DNA from: Saururus chinensis
Taxonomy: Eukaryota > Streptophyta > Magnoliopsida > Piperales > Saururaceae
Length of the DNA stretch: 64,000 nucleotides
Assembly: GCA_035235625.1 (NCBI GenBank)
Contig: CP141141.1
Location: 8,491,968 to 8,555,967, forward strand
Direction: 5' to 3'
Numbering within the stretch: position 1 is the first letter of the stretch; the number at the start of each line of letters is the position of its first letter. The position numbers were made by a program, and so were the translations under genes. Positions 35,101-47,700 of this stretch are shown one piece after another. The notes beneath the pieces were generated by a model. The model did no database searches. It saw nothing but the letters and a program-made list of their open reading frames with translations, and was not told where the DNA came from.

Positions 35101-36520
35101 AGCTTGTGCATTGGTCTCTAATTATGGTACACGTGCACCTATCACTGAAATTTTTCTTAATTTTAAACTCACTCATAAGCCCCTAAACCAGAGCCCCTAA
35201 ATCGGGTTATTAAAAATTATTCTACTATTTAACTTATAAGGGTAAATTAGTTATTTCAAAGCCTTTGAGATATTTCTCTGGTATGAATCTTGGTCAAGAT
35301 ACTCTACATGCTCTCACGGTCATTTTTTAATTTTTCTTACTTTTTTATTATTATTTTAACTCATTGAACCAGACACAGTTTATATTTTTATTTTTTTTCA
35401 GTTTGGACCATATTGAACCAGGTCCCGACCTAAGCAGGTCGGGTTACCCGACCCGGTCCTAGGACCAACGACCTGCATCACATGTCATCTTCCTCGCACC
35501 TGGCCTATTGGCCTCTAGCGGTGCCGCTTCCGAATGCCTTTGTGGGGAGAGGGTCGGGCATAATCGAATCACTGCTTGGCGGTGATTCTGATGATCCTGG
35601 CCTCGCTGCCCACTGGTGGCCGTTTAGGGCATAAAAATGCCTCCATTTTTTTCGTTCTGTAGTCCGTTCGAGGTGCCACGAAAACAGGCCGCCATGGACA
35701 AGTGATGGGCTGGGCTCGACCGGATCGCCATCATCTAGCAATTCTAGGAACCTCAGTCTCGCCTCCGGCCAGGGGCTACATTGCGCTTCTCCGATGGCCA
35801 CAATTTGTTTTTTTCCTCTAACTAATTTTCATGGCGATGAACCGCGATTGCCGAGCAATGCTATGAGAGCCCAAGCTCCACCATCGTTCCATGGTTGCCT
35901 CCGCTTTGCCCAATGCCAAAACGGCTCTGGTTTTCCTCTCCCAAAATCGATAGTTACATCCCACGTGGCCAAGGTGAGGCCAGGTTAGCAAAGCCCGACG
36001 AGTGCTTGCACGAGTGCATTACATCTTGCCAATGAGTACTTCGACTATCCTCCGGCCAAGTCACCAAACAATCAACAAGATAATATTTTTTTTTGCTTAA
36101 CAAGAATCATTAATGAGATGTCAACCTAAGTTGCACTAATCGAATCTATATTACGATCTTACCTCATTACCATCAATCTTCGAGCTTGCTCTTCCCCTTG
36201 GTTGTTGGCTGGCCTCCTCGGAACTTTTCCGGCTGCTCCTCTTTCCCTCTAAAGGCTCCCAAAACTCTTCTAAAATAAGCCCTAGGTAGCCTTTTTATAA
36301 ACATGAGGATTAGGAACCTTAATCCCCTTAGAAGTTTGGCCAAGGTAGACTACTTGGGCTATATTTTAATAATTCTCGTTACTCTAAATAACCGGGCCTG
36401 CAAAACAACTTAAACATCCCATATATATGTCTAAATTGGGTAAACTGGCCTTGTACGATATGTTCAACTTTGAACAATCATAACTCCCTCATCTGAACTC
36501 CGATTTGCACGTTCTTAGTA
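32130..36520 (+). repeat. LTR-like non-coding repeat, copy B, with a 1.2-kb internal tandem duplication
   Basis: Starts TGTCACGACTTGGAT and matches the reverse complement of 1-2015. Within it, 33090-34265 and 34290-35340 are diverged direct copies (shared 'CTCTAAATAAATCGGTGGT', 'AAGGCCTTGTTCACTCTATG' and 'AAATTACTATCACAACAA'). 35400-36000 is a GC-rich stretch with 'GGTCGGGTTACCCGACC'; its minus ORF (35505-35801) has no known domain. 36450-36520 holds 'AATCATAACTCCCTCATC', common in non-coding LTR elements. I saw no gag or pol, so LARD-like is my best label. The right limit is uncertain. Confidence 0.55.
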
Positions 36521-36524
36521 GTGT

Positions 36525-36880
36525 TTCGAAGCTACATGAACATTATACCACCTACAAGGCTGCTCAAACACTAACAAGGCCAGATTCATACACATAGTCC
36601 ATCTTCATTTGCAGCAGCCTTCTATTCTCCTGCATTTACACGAGCTTCAGCTTCGCATGATAGTCCATGTCTATCATCTCCGATTGTTCTATATCCAGCC
36701 CATCCTAAATCAGTTGAGATGTCAATTATTTCGAGAGTTTATACTAGACAACAACAAACAGTTCATGTGGATATGATTCCATTATTTTTATAGGCGTGTT
36801 TAGATGAGTCATCTGAGGATCAGGAGGACCTAGTGAAGTAGCTTCATGGCCAAAGGCATAGTTGGGAAGGCATTTTCTAT
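36525..36880 (+). pseudogene. second PMD C-terminal remnant, opposite strand
   Basis: The plus strand reads 'PAHPKSVEMSIISRVYTRQ', a 'TVHVDMIPLFL' stretch with a stop, then 'ACLDESSEDQEDLVK'. It is clearly the same C-terminus as at 31618-31830 but inverted relative to it. The upstream boundary is near 36525 ('ACATTATACCACCTACAAGG'). No full terminus is found to its right: 36880-37410 shows only AT-rich DNA and a short palindrome around 'AAGGCCATGGACAAAG'. Confidence 0.5.
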
Positions 36881-37411
36881 GCTCCTTTTTAATAGAAAAT
36901 ATAACTTAAGAAATATATGAGAGTCGTCCATCTAGAAAATTGATGGTACATACACTAATATATATTAGCATCAAAGCCAATAATGTTAACATGCACTATC
37001 ACATACACCATCTTGAACCCTTTTTTATTTCCTTAGGCTCACTATTACTAGGTAACATACTAATGGAAGTATTTTCCGTGTTCCACTCTCACAATAAGCC
37101 AAAACTAAAAATGGTATAGTAGCCTTTTATATTTGAGATTGCCCCGGGTACTAGCCTGCGTTAACATATGAGCAGGGCTGGTCATGGATGTCCATCTTCC
37201 GATGTTTGGGCCGTGTCCGAGGTATCCGTGGCCGTGTTTGGCCAAATTCTTTTGTCTGCCAATTTTTGGACAAGGCCATGGACAAAGACCATGGAAAAAA
37301 ACTTTATCCGTGAATAAAATATCGATGAATAAATTATTAACGGATATAGATATAGTAAGCCTTATCCGCCGACTATTTAGCCTAGGACTAACCCTACATA
37401 CGAGCAATCAA

Positions 37412-37415
<4 letters not shown>

Positions 37416-37482
<67 letters not shown>
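37416..37482. repeat. (AT)n microsatellite, about 33 units
   Basis: An unbroken run of TA dinucleotides of about 66 bp, 120 bp upstream of the cyclophilin TATA box. Confidence 0.95.
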
Positions 37483-37486
<4 letters not shown>

Positions 37487-37597
37487 GCTCACATGGATTC
37501 ATTACATTACGCTGGGCTCATTATAGTGCAGCAGGAAAAATTATTCCCACACCCGAGTCCCTCAACCAAAAAGCCCTAGGATTGCCTTTCGTTCTCA

Positions 37598-37607
37598 CTA
37601 TAAATAT
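37598..37607 (+). promoter_or_regulatory. TATA box of the cyclophilin gene
   Basis: CTATAAATAT followed about 25-30 bp later by a pyrimidine-rich stretch (CTGGCTCCCCCCC) suited to a transcription start. It fits a leader of about 40 nt before the 5' UTR intron. Confidence 0.65.
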
Positions 37608-37669
37608 CTGCTTAAACCCTACACTGGCTCCCCCCCAAAGATCCGTCTCCTCCTCAGGCCTTTCGCTGG

Positions 37670-39205
37670 GTATGCCTACACGTCTCATTTCGCCGCACGT
37701 TCATTCCATAACGATACACTCTGCTTATTAGTGGCAATCGTTCGTCCGTTGTTTTATTTGCGCGAATCTCCCTCTTGTTGGGTGCATTTTTTATGTTTCT
37801 TCGGGCTTTCAAATGATGTTGCAATTTGGATATTATGAGCAATCTGTTTCCCTTATTGTTGTGGGGGATTGATAACAAGCACGTTCGAAGGCTTTCAGGC
37901 GATTGATTTGATTCCAAGCCTGCTGAGCTCAAAAGCCGTGCAAGAATCATTTCGCCTTTTTCTGTTCACTATCTTCAAGTTTTATACTGTTATTGAGAGG
38001 ATGTTGTAGAAACCGGCGAACATTTGTTTTTAATCGTTGTTTTTTTCTTCATTGATTGAGGTCATGGCTAAGTAGTATAAAACTAAGCACAAATGTTTTA
38101 CGCGTTTATTTGGTATTGCGGCCAACTAGAAATTGACCGTTCTTTGTTGCATGTCTTGTGCTTTAATAGGTTTAAGGAGCAGGGATTTTAATTGTTACAT
38201 CGATTCTTATATTTTTTTAATGGAATATAGTTGTTGTTCACGTAATTCATGCTTGTAAGTACGTTTCCTATCACGCTTTTCTATGCTGAATTTGGCCTGC
38301 TTCTATTCTTTTTAGGATAATGATCTAGATTTTTAGGGTCATCTCTCCTTGAAGAGAATTAGTCCAGTTTAGTTGCTATTCGTGCACATTATTCAAAGTT
38401 TAATGATCCTCAACTATTTTCAGAAATAGTCCAGTGTTAACTAGAGCTCATATTTCTCCAATACAGGATACCATCCAATAATTGGGGTCTTTTCTTTTGA
38501 CAGCATTGTTATTTTAATCTGAGTCTCCTGTAACTTTTAGTAACATAATTTTTTCGTCATATGACTTTTGTCTTGGCTGTTACTTTTAAAATTTTTAATT
38601 TGGAAGTGTTATTGTCTATAACTATCAATTTTCTTACACTATTACAAGTAGCAACTGCATTTAATTTTGAAATTTGCATATCTTCATGTTCTAGAATAAA
38701 TGCTTTGGCCACTATGGCCTGATTTGTTATAAGTGTGTTTATTGAAATGCTATTATCCCCTTATTAGCGCTCTTATAATCCCTGCTCATATTTCTACCAT
38801 AAGTCAGATGTGGTGCTGACACATCGACACTCATTTCATCTGATGGTGGACATATGAAGAGGATTGATAAGGACCAGTAGTAAGGGGTATATGGTGTTGC
38901 CCTAGGATGACTACATAGGAAAATGGAAGGATTAAAGTGGTAAGAGAAGTGAGTGTAAAATTTTAGGAAGAGAAATCAGAGGGCTGCTTGTCCTACTCCT
39001 ACCCAGCCTTGAGCGAACTGTGGGCAACCAAAATTGGACATGTTGTTTGATACCCCATTTTGACTCAAATTTACAATTAACTAAGACTTGACTGCATTTT
39101 TAATCCTAAATGTTTTTTTTTTGCATTATTATGCCACTACTATATTCGACATTGTTCTCACATTAATGGTCACCCATTTATAAGCTATCCTGATGATTTC
39201 TACAG
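37670..39205 (+). other. likely 5' UTR intron of the cyclophilin gene
   Basis: The donor GGTATGC after TTTCGCTG (37670) and the acceptor TTTCTACAG at 39197-39205 would give a leader intron of 1536 bp ending 14 nt before the ATG. A second acceptor, TTTTAG, lies at 39206-39211. T-rich composition with no ORF supports an intron. Not confirmed by transcripts. No other element is seen in it. Confidence 0.6.
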
Positions 39206-39219
39206 TTTTAGAGACCGGG

Positions 39220-39744
39220 ATGGCAAACCCAAAAGTTTTTTTTGACATTCTGATTGGAAAGGCTAAAGCCGGTAGAGTTGTGATGGAGCTATTTGCAGAT
39301 GTTACACCGAAAACTGCTGAGAATTTCCGGTGCCTTTGTACTGGCGAGAAAGGAATAGGGAAGTCGGGTAAACCCCTACATTACAAGGGTTCTATCTTTC
39401 ACCGGATAATCCCAAAGTTCATGTGCCAAGGTGGGGATTTCACCAGAGGCAACGGAACAGGCGGTGAGTCTGTATATGGTATGAAGTTTGCGGATGAGAA
39501 TTTCAAGAAGCAGCACACAGGGCCTGGAGTGCTTTCCATGGCAAATTCTGGACCTAATACAAACGGCTCCCAGTTTTTTATTTGTACAGAGGAGACTCCT
39601 TGGCTCGATGGGAAGCACGTTGTGTTTGGGCAGGTAATTGATGGATACAGTGTTGTGAAGGCGATGGAGAGAGTGGGATCAGGTAGCGGGGCGACCTCTT
39701 CACCAGTTGTAATTGAAGAATGTGGACAGATAACTGAGAGTTAA
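39220..39744 (+). CDS. cytosolic cyclophilin, peptidyl-prolyl cis-trans isomerase
   Basis: A 174-residue single-domain cyclophilin catalysing cis-trans isomerisation of X-Pro bonds, probably cytosolic since it has no signal or transit peptide. I chose the start [10 protein letters not shown] (39220) over the ATG at 39193 because plant cyclophilins begin here and the acceptor lies just upstream. Catalytic and cyclosporin-contact residues are present: R62, F67, Q70, F120, W128 and H133, equal to human CypA R55, F60, Q63, F113, W121 and H126 with an offset of 7. The offset comes from the plant insertion near 48-54 (KSGKPLH). Cys40 and Cys168, linked to redox control in some plant cyclophilins, are both present. 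The coding part is uninterrupted, as in the usual plant single-domain cyclophilin genes. It looks intact. Confidence 0.95.
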   Translation: MANPKVFFDILIGKAKAGRVVMELFADVTPKTAENFRCLCTGEKGIGKSGKPLHYKGSIFHRIIPKFMCQGGDFTRGNGTGGESVYGMKFADENFKKQHTGPGVLSMANSGPNTNGSQFFICTEETPWLDGKHVVFGQVIDGYSVVKAMERVGSGSGATSSPVVIEECGQITES

Positions 39745-39849
39745 GAGTGATTTGTGTTATGAAGTTGGCCCCCTTGTTTGTGTCTTATGTTATTTGTTAC
39801 GAGAAATTTATAAGTCCTGCCTACAATCTAATTTAACTTAATTATATAA

Positions 39850-42800
39850 TGATACCTATCTAAGAAACAAATGTGGTCATGTTTGTTAAAGGTGGAAATA
39901 GTTAATATGATTCAACAGGCACTGAGTGATTAAAATTGTGTCACGTGTTCAAAATTGCATCATCGGGTGTTCTACGCACATACCATACCGATGTCTCTTG
40001 TGAAGTTCAAAGGATCATAAAGCTAGGCAAAGTGGCAGCTCTGGCTAGCTGGCCGTCTAACCATGATCTGACGGCCAGTTAGACATGGTCTTTTATTATA
40101 TGGGTTCACTAGCATCCTAAAAAGAAGGGCAATGTGGGAGCTAGGCATGTTAGGTTTTCTTTGAAATGTAGGTTTGCTCATCAGCAATCCATAGGGATTC
40201 CAATTAAGATATTGTTATCTTCATTTATGATTTCTAAACTTTCAATGCAATCTTTTTAATTAGGTAAGAACTAAGTAAGAATACACATGCATTTTGCATA
40301 TAAATGTAGATTATATAAAAAAATTAATTATATTAAAAATAAATTATATATTGAACAAAAGTATGCCTTGCATATTATAGTTAAAATACATATTTTTATG
40401 ATCATAACAATCATAAATAATATGTAAAACTATGTATTAACCAAAATACACTCCTAATATGTAAGTACAAGTCAAATCACAGGCTAATTATTAATTCATA
40501 GGTTGGTGAAGATAATCATGTTGAAGGACTTTGTGTTATGTTAGGATATTTTGGTGGCATATCTTATTTGATAGAGTTCTCTGAAAATTTTCCAAGGGCT
40601 CCCAAATGCGTGAGTCCAAAATATAGGCAAATATTCAAAAAATTATTGAGAAATGTCTTATATATAAGGCCAACAAAAAAGGTTGAAAAAACATAGTCAT
40701 GTGTGATCTCATTTAATAGAATTTGTCAAGAGTTTTTTAATAATATCAAGAATGTATAAATTCGAGATCGGGAGAATAATGTATAATAATATAAAGCCAA
40801 AGTCAATATAATCTAAAAAATATGGTCCATATCATATTAGCAATTAGAAGGAGGTCACCATGTGATATGTATCTAAAAAAATCTAAATAAATAACTTTAC
40901 TAAAATATCCTCAAATCACATACCAATTTAAACTTGTATTAAAGGGTATAAGAATATAAAATATGCATAAAATAAAAATTAGAAGTAAAAAGTGTGGGTA
41001 AAATAATCCAAAAATTAAAAGTACATAATCACTCAATTTGTTTTAGATAGTAGTATGATATGTATTTTTTTTTTATCACCACAACCCTACTTTATAATTT
41101 ATGGCTTGAAGACTTGGGTTGAAATTGAGCCAAGTAGGGTTGGGCTTGGGCCCTAACTTGCCAAGTCCATGCCCTACTCCTTATGCGGGCTTCCAATTTT
41201 TTTTATTAGTTTTATCTTTGGGCGGTATTGGAGACGGAGGCGGCAACAACATCAGAGCTAAAGGTGGACGGGGCTGATAGGCAAAAGAGGAGGTTAGACA
41301 TAACTGGTTAAATGGGTTACTGGAGATAGAGAACAAGAACAATATGGTTGGGGTAGTTAGATCATTTTATGTTGTATGTGTGGCCGCATGTCTATTTGCT
41401 GCATTATGCTAAGCATATTTTTTGGGCATTATGTAAATTATGAAGTCTATTTATGTCAAATGGTCATAATTAAAGCAACTACTCATTCCCCTACAGACAT
41501 ACCTACTCGTGATAATTAGTTGTATTTGTATTCATATGGTCTCTCTATGCACACCGAACTATATGAACCCATTATTGACAAGCATCTGCATTTGACATTT
41601 ATAAATAAAGTTTCAGTAAGTTGAACATATTTATCTACCAAATGTGAGAACGGACACAATGTTTCTACTATTCATAATGTCTTCAAGTTTTGAGAAATAT
41701 ATGATTCGCTTTGAAAAGTAATATGCGGGTGTGTAAACATAGAAGTTTGTACTTGTATAGAGTGTCATACCGATGACCACTGATCTAGCTATGCATCAAT
41801 GATATATTGGGTACAGAGTAAGATGGTGCACAAAACCTCTAAAATTATAAAAATTATTAAAATAATTAAATATGATTATAACACTTCTCTTTAGAGCATA
41901 ATAAAACACGAGAAGAGTCCAATAAATAAGAAGCATACACACAGTTGTTAATAAATACAAATAGACAATGCCACCAAAGTTATAAAAAAGCATAATCATA
42001 ATGATTATAATACTATAAAAAATATAAATTAGCTCAAAGCATAATAAGCACAATAGTAAACTTAACTTTTAACTAAGAAATACTAATCAAATACATAATA
42101 AAATACTAGAACATCAATGTCTTATCAATAAAAAATGCTACCACATCCATGTAATACTTATAAACGTTACAACACATAAAAGATAGAACCCATAGTGTGT
42201 TGATCCAAACCTACAAAGTAAAAATACATACTTTATTAAGAGAAGTGTAGAACCACAGGAAAATGGAAAGAAAAATTCTTTTATGCCATTAAGTTTTATA
42301 GGTCAAGATCTTACTTTATCATTTAAATAGCATTAATGAATAGGGGCGTACTTTATTGGATCCCACTAATGAAGAGCAGACTATTGATGTATACAACTTA
42401 AGATCAGTCTAGCATTAAATGGAAATCTGGGATTCAGCTGCTCAACAAGAACTGGTGGGTCCAATCATCTTCCCGCATGGACTCTCAGGCCATTCCAATA
42501 CATAATTGTTTACTACGGGAACAAACCTAAAATAAGGCATGCAAAAGCCCATAATTGGCAGGAAACGAAATGAAGCATGCATTTACCGGGATAAAATTGA
42601 CTGTTTGCGAGCTATAAAAATAACGAATAATTTAACGAATATAAAGCATAGAAAGACCTAAAAAATAGCATCACAAACTCTGGAAGCAGCAAGAGAACTT
42701 GCAATAACAGGGCCACACAATCGGTCGATTGACTTTAGAAACAACAAACAAAACATCCTGAACTTTCAAGGGAAGAAAAATACGATATTAATCAATCACA

Positions 42801-43084
42801 ATTGGCGTCCTGTTGAGACGTGAAACCTATTGAATGAAAATTGTTTCAACTCACTATTCAAAAGAAAAAAGGAATGATGTTTTGATTTCAACTTTCAACG
42901 AAAGAATGAGAACTTTCTCTTAATTTTCATAAGAAAAAAATAATAATTAATGACTTTTCAAGGCATCGACAAAATACTAGCTAAAAGTTGAGATGAGAAT
43001 GACAAAACGTCAAAAAACTTGTGATGGGGTGGATGTATTGATGAAAGCTGACTTGTGTATAGACTTTTTCGTAGGCCTGTGCCA
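39850..43084. other. AT-rich intergenic DNA, no gene recognised
   Basis: Mostly A/T-rich sequence with scattered stops. The minus ORF 41796-42053 is low-complexity. A GC-richer patch at 41100-41280 ('GGGTTGGGCTTGGGCCC', 'GGAGACGGAGGCGGC') may be an old repeat edge. I see nothing else I can support. Confidence 0.5.
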
Positions 43085-43330
43085 AACCCCTTGTAATATA
43101 TATATATATATATATAGAAAAAAGTTTATATAAGTCTGGGCTCATATACGTCTATGTGAGCTACATCCGACGGCCCATAATACTTGGGCTCACATAGGCG
43201 TATATGAGCCCTCCAGCGGTCTATAATATTAATGGACATTTAAACTCATGAGTATTATGGGCCATTAGATGTAAATTCGATAGCCTATAAAGCCCAGGCT
43301 AATAGAAAATTTTTTTATATATATATTATT
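43085..43330. mobile_element. foldback MITE with nested palindromes
   Basis: GGGCTCATATACGTCTATGT (43138 on) mirrors ACATAGGCGTATATGAGCCC (ending 43211). CGGCCCATAATACTT (43171) mirrors AGTATTATGGGCCA (43252). Outer ends 'TAAGTCTGGGCT' and 'AGCCCAGGCTAA' close the structure, with (TA)n on each side. There is no coding capacity. Confidence 0.65.
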
Positions 43331-43721
43331 TGTATCGTCTAATATACACCTGTATTAAATCTTTCATGTGTGTAGATTGAATTTTTTGTAAATAACACAT
43401 CATGTTAAGGCAAAGTAATGGAAAAATTCATCTATCCCTAAATTAAATCCCTTACCCAATAAAAATTGAGCGGCATAGGTGTAGAATGTTAATTTCACAC
43501 AGATTTGTTTAGCTTGACTGGTTTTCATGACCAAGCAAGATTACTAACAATAAGAGGCTATCATATTACCCAAAAATAGTGAAAGAGAAATTTGAGAACT
43601 GGATCTAAATGTTCCTATGTTTCCCCCTCCACATGGCTACAAGTCATACAAATTGATAAAAAAAATTATTTTCTATGTCATACTTGTTGCACTTCTTAAC
43701 TAGATGTATATTTGTTATACT

Positions 43722-43895
43722 CTCTCCTTCCCATATTAATAGTTATATTTAAAAAAATTATATTTTTTATTGAAGTGAATCATATCTAAGAGAAGAAAAA
43801 ATAAATTTATGATACTCTTTTTAAAGTATCTAATCACATAAATATAACAAAATTAAATATTTTTTTTACTAAATAAAACTATTAATTTATGATAA
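43722..43895. mobile_element. degenerate Stowaway-like MITE
   Basis: The left end ACTCTCTCCTTCCCATATTA and AATAGTTATATTT mirror the right end AAATAAAACTATTAATTTAT, with an AT-rich interior. The right terminus is eroded. Confidence 0.5.
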
Positions 43896-43915
43896 AGAAA
43901 ATATAAACTATAGAG

Positions 43916-44312
43916 TTGGCCGTCCCGAAGACCAAAATCCAGAAAGCAGCCCCTGAAGAAAAGGCTAACACGGACTTTCTCCGAGTCAAACACCGCGGGA
44001 GGCGTTTTTTATTTCTGTGGGAAGAAACGCCTCATGCGTGGAGTGGAGACGGGGAGAAGATAAGAAACCAGACATGCGAAGACCGTCAAATCCGACACAC
44101 GCAGGTGACACTTTCACTCCTTTGGTCCTGTGTAAGTCGGCTCGGCTTTTCCTGCTGTGGGCTGTTTGGCTTTGAACTTATCTGAATTGAAGGTTGTGAA
44201 GATGAGCATCAGAGTTCAGTAGTTGAACTGCCCCAGAACGTGGGCGGAGCATCCCAGGCTGTAGTTTTACTTCCAGTATCTGGCTTTAATATAAGGACTT
44301 ATCTTTTGGCAT
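43916..44312 (+). other. coding-like fragment of unknown identity
   Basis: A GC-richer island between AT-rich repeats. One frame (TTG-initiated, 43916-44185) begins with lysine-rich 'KTKIQKAAPEEKANTDF'. A second frame from about 44190 reads 'EDEHQSSVVELPQNV' and 'ASQAVVLLPVSGFN' before a stop at 44312. A donor-like CAG/GTGACA at about 44103 would fit an exon end. It could be the 5' end of a gene cut off by the MULE-like terminus that begins 16 bp later. I do not recognise either peptide. A hairpin, GAGGCGTTT...AAACGCCTC (43999-44034), lies inside. Confidence 0.25.
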
Positions 44313-44327
44313 GATGGAGTTATTATA

Positions 44328-44700
44328 AGGAAAAATTATTAATAAAATATTATTTTAATAAATAATTACTATTTTAGATTAGAAAGAAATTTATTTACTA
44401 AAGTATTTTGATATGTCATGTAGGTGGCAGTGCTATTTTTTTAATGTAATTTCATCACTAAGAATGACAAAACAAGCCTCCAACTAATGAATTAAAAGGA
44501 TGAAATGAATATTAAAAGTATTTTGTCACTCAATTGATGAATTTCGAACAGTTAGAATTTGAACTGAATTCTGAAGAGTTAAAATTTGAACTATAATTCC
44601 AAGGCTTATGTTGTAATTATGTTGAAGTTCTCTTCTTTCCCGTCCTAGTTAAACAAACACGCTCAAAGCTCCCCCCTACCTTCTTATGGTAGAATCACTT
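44328..44700 (+). mobile_element. MULE-like terminus, interior to the right
   Basis: AGGAAAAATTATTAATAAAA, 'GTAGGTGGCAGTGC', then 'AATTTCATCACTAAGAATGA' and later 'AGGATGAAATGAA' follow the same order as the other four ends. The far end was not found. Confidence 0.4.
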
Positions 44701-47700
44701 TTCCCTAGTTACTCCATCATTTGAGCCGCTGGTGTCACAATTGGGGATTTTAAAATTTATTTTAAAAATTAATCAAAATATAGGGAAGCAAATAAATATT
44801 GCATGTCACATTCAAACAAAGTAGTGACTAAGCTACTATAAATATCAAACATATATTTTATTTTACATTATGCATAATAATCTAAAAATAGAAGTCGACT
44901 GTATAGGCCATGCACGTACACAAATATAGTAAAAGAAATTACACAACCGTGACTACAACACTACCCAACAATAGGGACTATATATCTCGCTGCAATCCAA
45001 ACATGCACTCACTATCCTAGGAAGCTATCGATCTCACATAGAAGAACTTGCACCATAAGGATGCATGAGTATATTGAGATATACTCAACATGATAAAAAA
45101 CTATAATCAAATAAAAAACATTATAATAAAGTTTATTATTTAAACTTACTCAAGCTGTCATTTTATTCCTCACATGCTTTCTTCATAACCGCTACCATTC
45201 CAAACTGATCACATCAACTGCTTCTCCTATGGAGTTCACCACCAAAATCAAACTTCATTCTTGGAGTAAAATCCAATCTATTCTAAACTAGTTGGCCCAC
45301 CCCTCTGCCAACTATGAAGGTAAATGTTGTACCGTGCTGCTCATGGACAATACTACTTGGATGCAGAGACCTCATGAAGTTCTGTAGACAACACAATTCA
45401 CACATGCATGCTTGCCCCTTTAAAAGGAGACAACCCTCTCTTCTCTTCTCACATTCTAAACCCTTTATGTAGAACCCTCAAGTCCAATAAGGAAGTTTAG
45501 TCTAGCTAGGTATCAAAATCAAATAAACATGGTCTAATTTAAGAAATTACATGTTGAAATGATCTATCGTTCGACAGGGCGATTGATCATTTCCCTTTTC
45601 TTTCGAACCTGGATACATCAAACAATCAATCCATCGACCAAAGAATCGGTCAATTCACCTCTATTGAATTTTTCAATCAAACATTCATTGATCGATCAAT
45701 TTGTCCAACATGCAATTGTTTGGTTGTCAAATGTAGAGAACCTTATGCACTGCATTCAAGGCCGATTGATCCCTATGCCAAGCGATTGATCACTTTGATG
45801 AAAATTTGAATTTTCATTCAAAAAATCTTCATCACTCAACTATGCTCTCAATTAAGGTTCACTTTACCCCAAGATGATGAATGTCATGTGTGTGCATGTT
45901 TTTACCTATAGAAATTCTGATTTGAATTTGCTTCACTTCATCTTAAGCATATGATCCTTAGACATAATTTGACTCAAAAGTGTACACGTGACATTGTTTT
46001 AATTACATAAATAAGCCAATACTTAACATATGACACATATGTTCTAAAAAATCACACAAAATACAATAGTTTCATAAGGAGGTTGATTCATAAAGGGACC
46101 TTGAAGAAGTTTCATTGAGAATTTAATATTCATCTAATCAACCTAGTGGAACACTAGATTGCGCTTTAAAACTAATCCTTTCAATAAGTAGGAATTAAGA
46201 GTTCTGGTCTCTTTATGCAGAAATTATTTTATTAAGAAAAAACTATTAAAAACTTAATTATCACTCAATTTTCTCTCTCAAAATATCAATAAATCAACCA
46301 CTAATCAATTGACACATGAACACAATAATTTATGTGGAAAAGCCCAACTAGGGTAAAAAACCATAACAGTTCTAAAGGAACCAAATCAAAGCACTAGAAA
46401 CCAGACTTTTACATAAACATAAGCAACCCACCAACCTTTTTTAGACTTTAATATAAGTTCCTCTTATTTAGATCGTTGTTGTTGGTCTTCAAGTCTTCTC
46501 CAAACACTTGCAACTTTCTCCTTCTTGCCTTGTCTATGTCTCCTTCTAGTCTTCAACAAACACCTTTTGTTGTCTTGACTTTTGCCTTAAGAAAATCTTC
46601 AATCTTCCATTGAAGACATGTTGCAACTCTTATTTGAATACTATGTGTATTAGCTCTTTTAGTTGTGGATTATCTTCTTTAATTCATCATGGATCTTCAA
46701 TACAAAACACAAGTGAATTCTCTTTTAGAAAACAATAAGCAAAGGTGTGAACCATCTTTCTCTTTTCTCCTATAAGTTTTCCTCTCTGAACTTTCATTAT
46801 TTTATAACCCTTATATAGTTCATTAAGTCGGTTTATGACTTGTACTTAAATAAGGAATGAAATAAAAATTGGAAAGACTTAATTTTGGTAAATTGTATTT
46901 GAAACATCGATCGTTCTAAACAATGATCGACCGGTCCTTATTTTTAATGTATACGATTCTTCCATCAATTGATTGATTGTGAGAGTAATCGATCAACAAC
47001 GCTCGGCTTCATTTTGCACTGTGCTGAATCAACAAGTGGTTGATCGTTCTCGCCTTCATAATTTGTAGTGACAAATCGTTCTGCCTTTATTTTAATATTT
47101 TTGCCCTTTTTACCTAAAAACCTTCTAGAAATCACTATAATCACTTTTTAACCTTTTGCAAGTGATTTATGCATGCCAGTGTAATCAGGATAAGCTTCAA
47201 AACCCTTCACATTTTTTAGTCTTTCACCTTGATCAATAAGAACATATCTGCTCCTATTTTTCATATGAGAAATTTTGTCCATTAAAGAAAAGATGTCTTT
47301 TTATAGGATTTATCAAGTCCCCATGCTCATTCATTAAATTATTCAAACCAACTATTGAATTCAATTAACAAAAATCACCACAAGCACTACAAAATAAGCA
47401 CTAAAGTCAAGGAAGTTTATGAGATAAACAACTACCAACGTAGGGCGCACAATTTAGCAAGTTTTAATCAAGTATTTCTAAAAGAAAAACAAGTAAAGTT
47501 ATACACAAATCAAAATTTAAACCCTAGCACAAGAAATCTAGCACAAGCAATTAAAATATAAAAATTTAAGCAAGATTCTAAATCAATACCATGACAAATC
47601 TAATTGATATCAAGTAGCTAAAAATTAATTTTTTTACTAATTCTCTTTAACTACTAATTGAAAGCTTAATATCCGTCTAATTAACATAACAGATCACTAC

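Noticed and set aside
35505..35801. GC-rich minus ORF of 98 residues
   Set aside because: No domain, lies in LTR-like repeat DNA, and a plus frame is open beside it.
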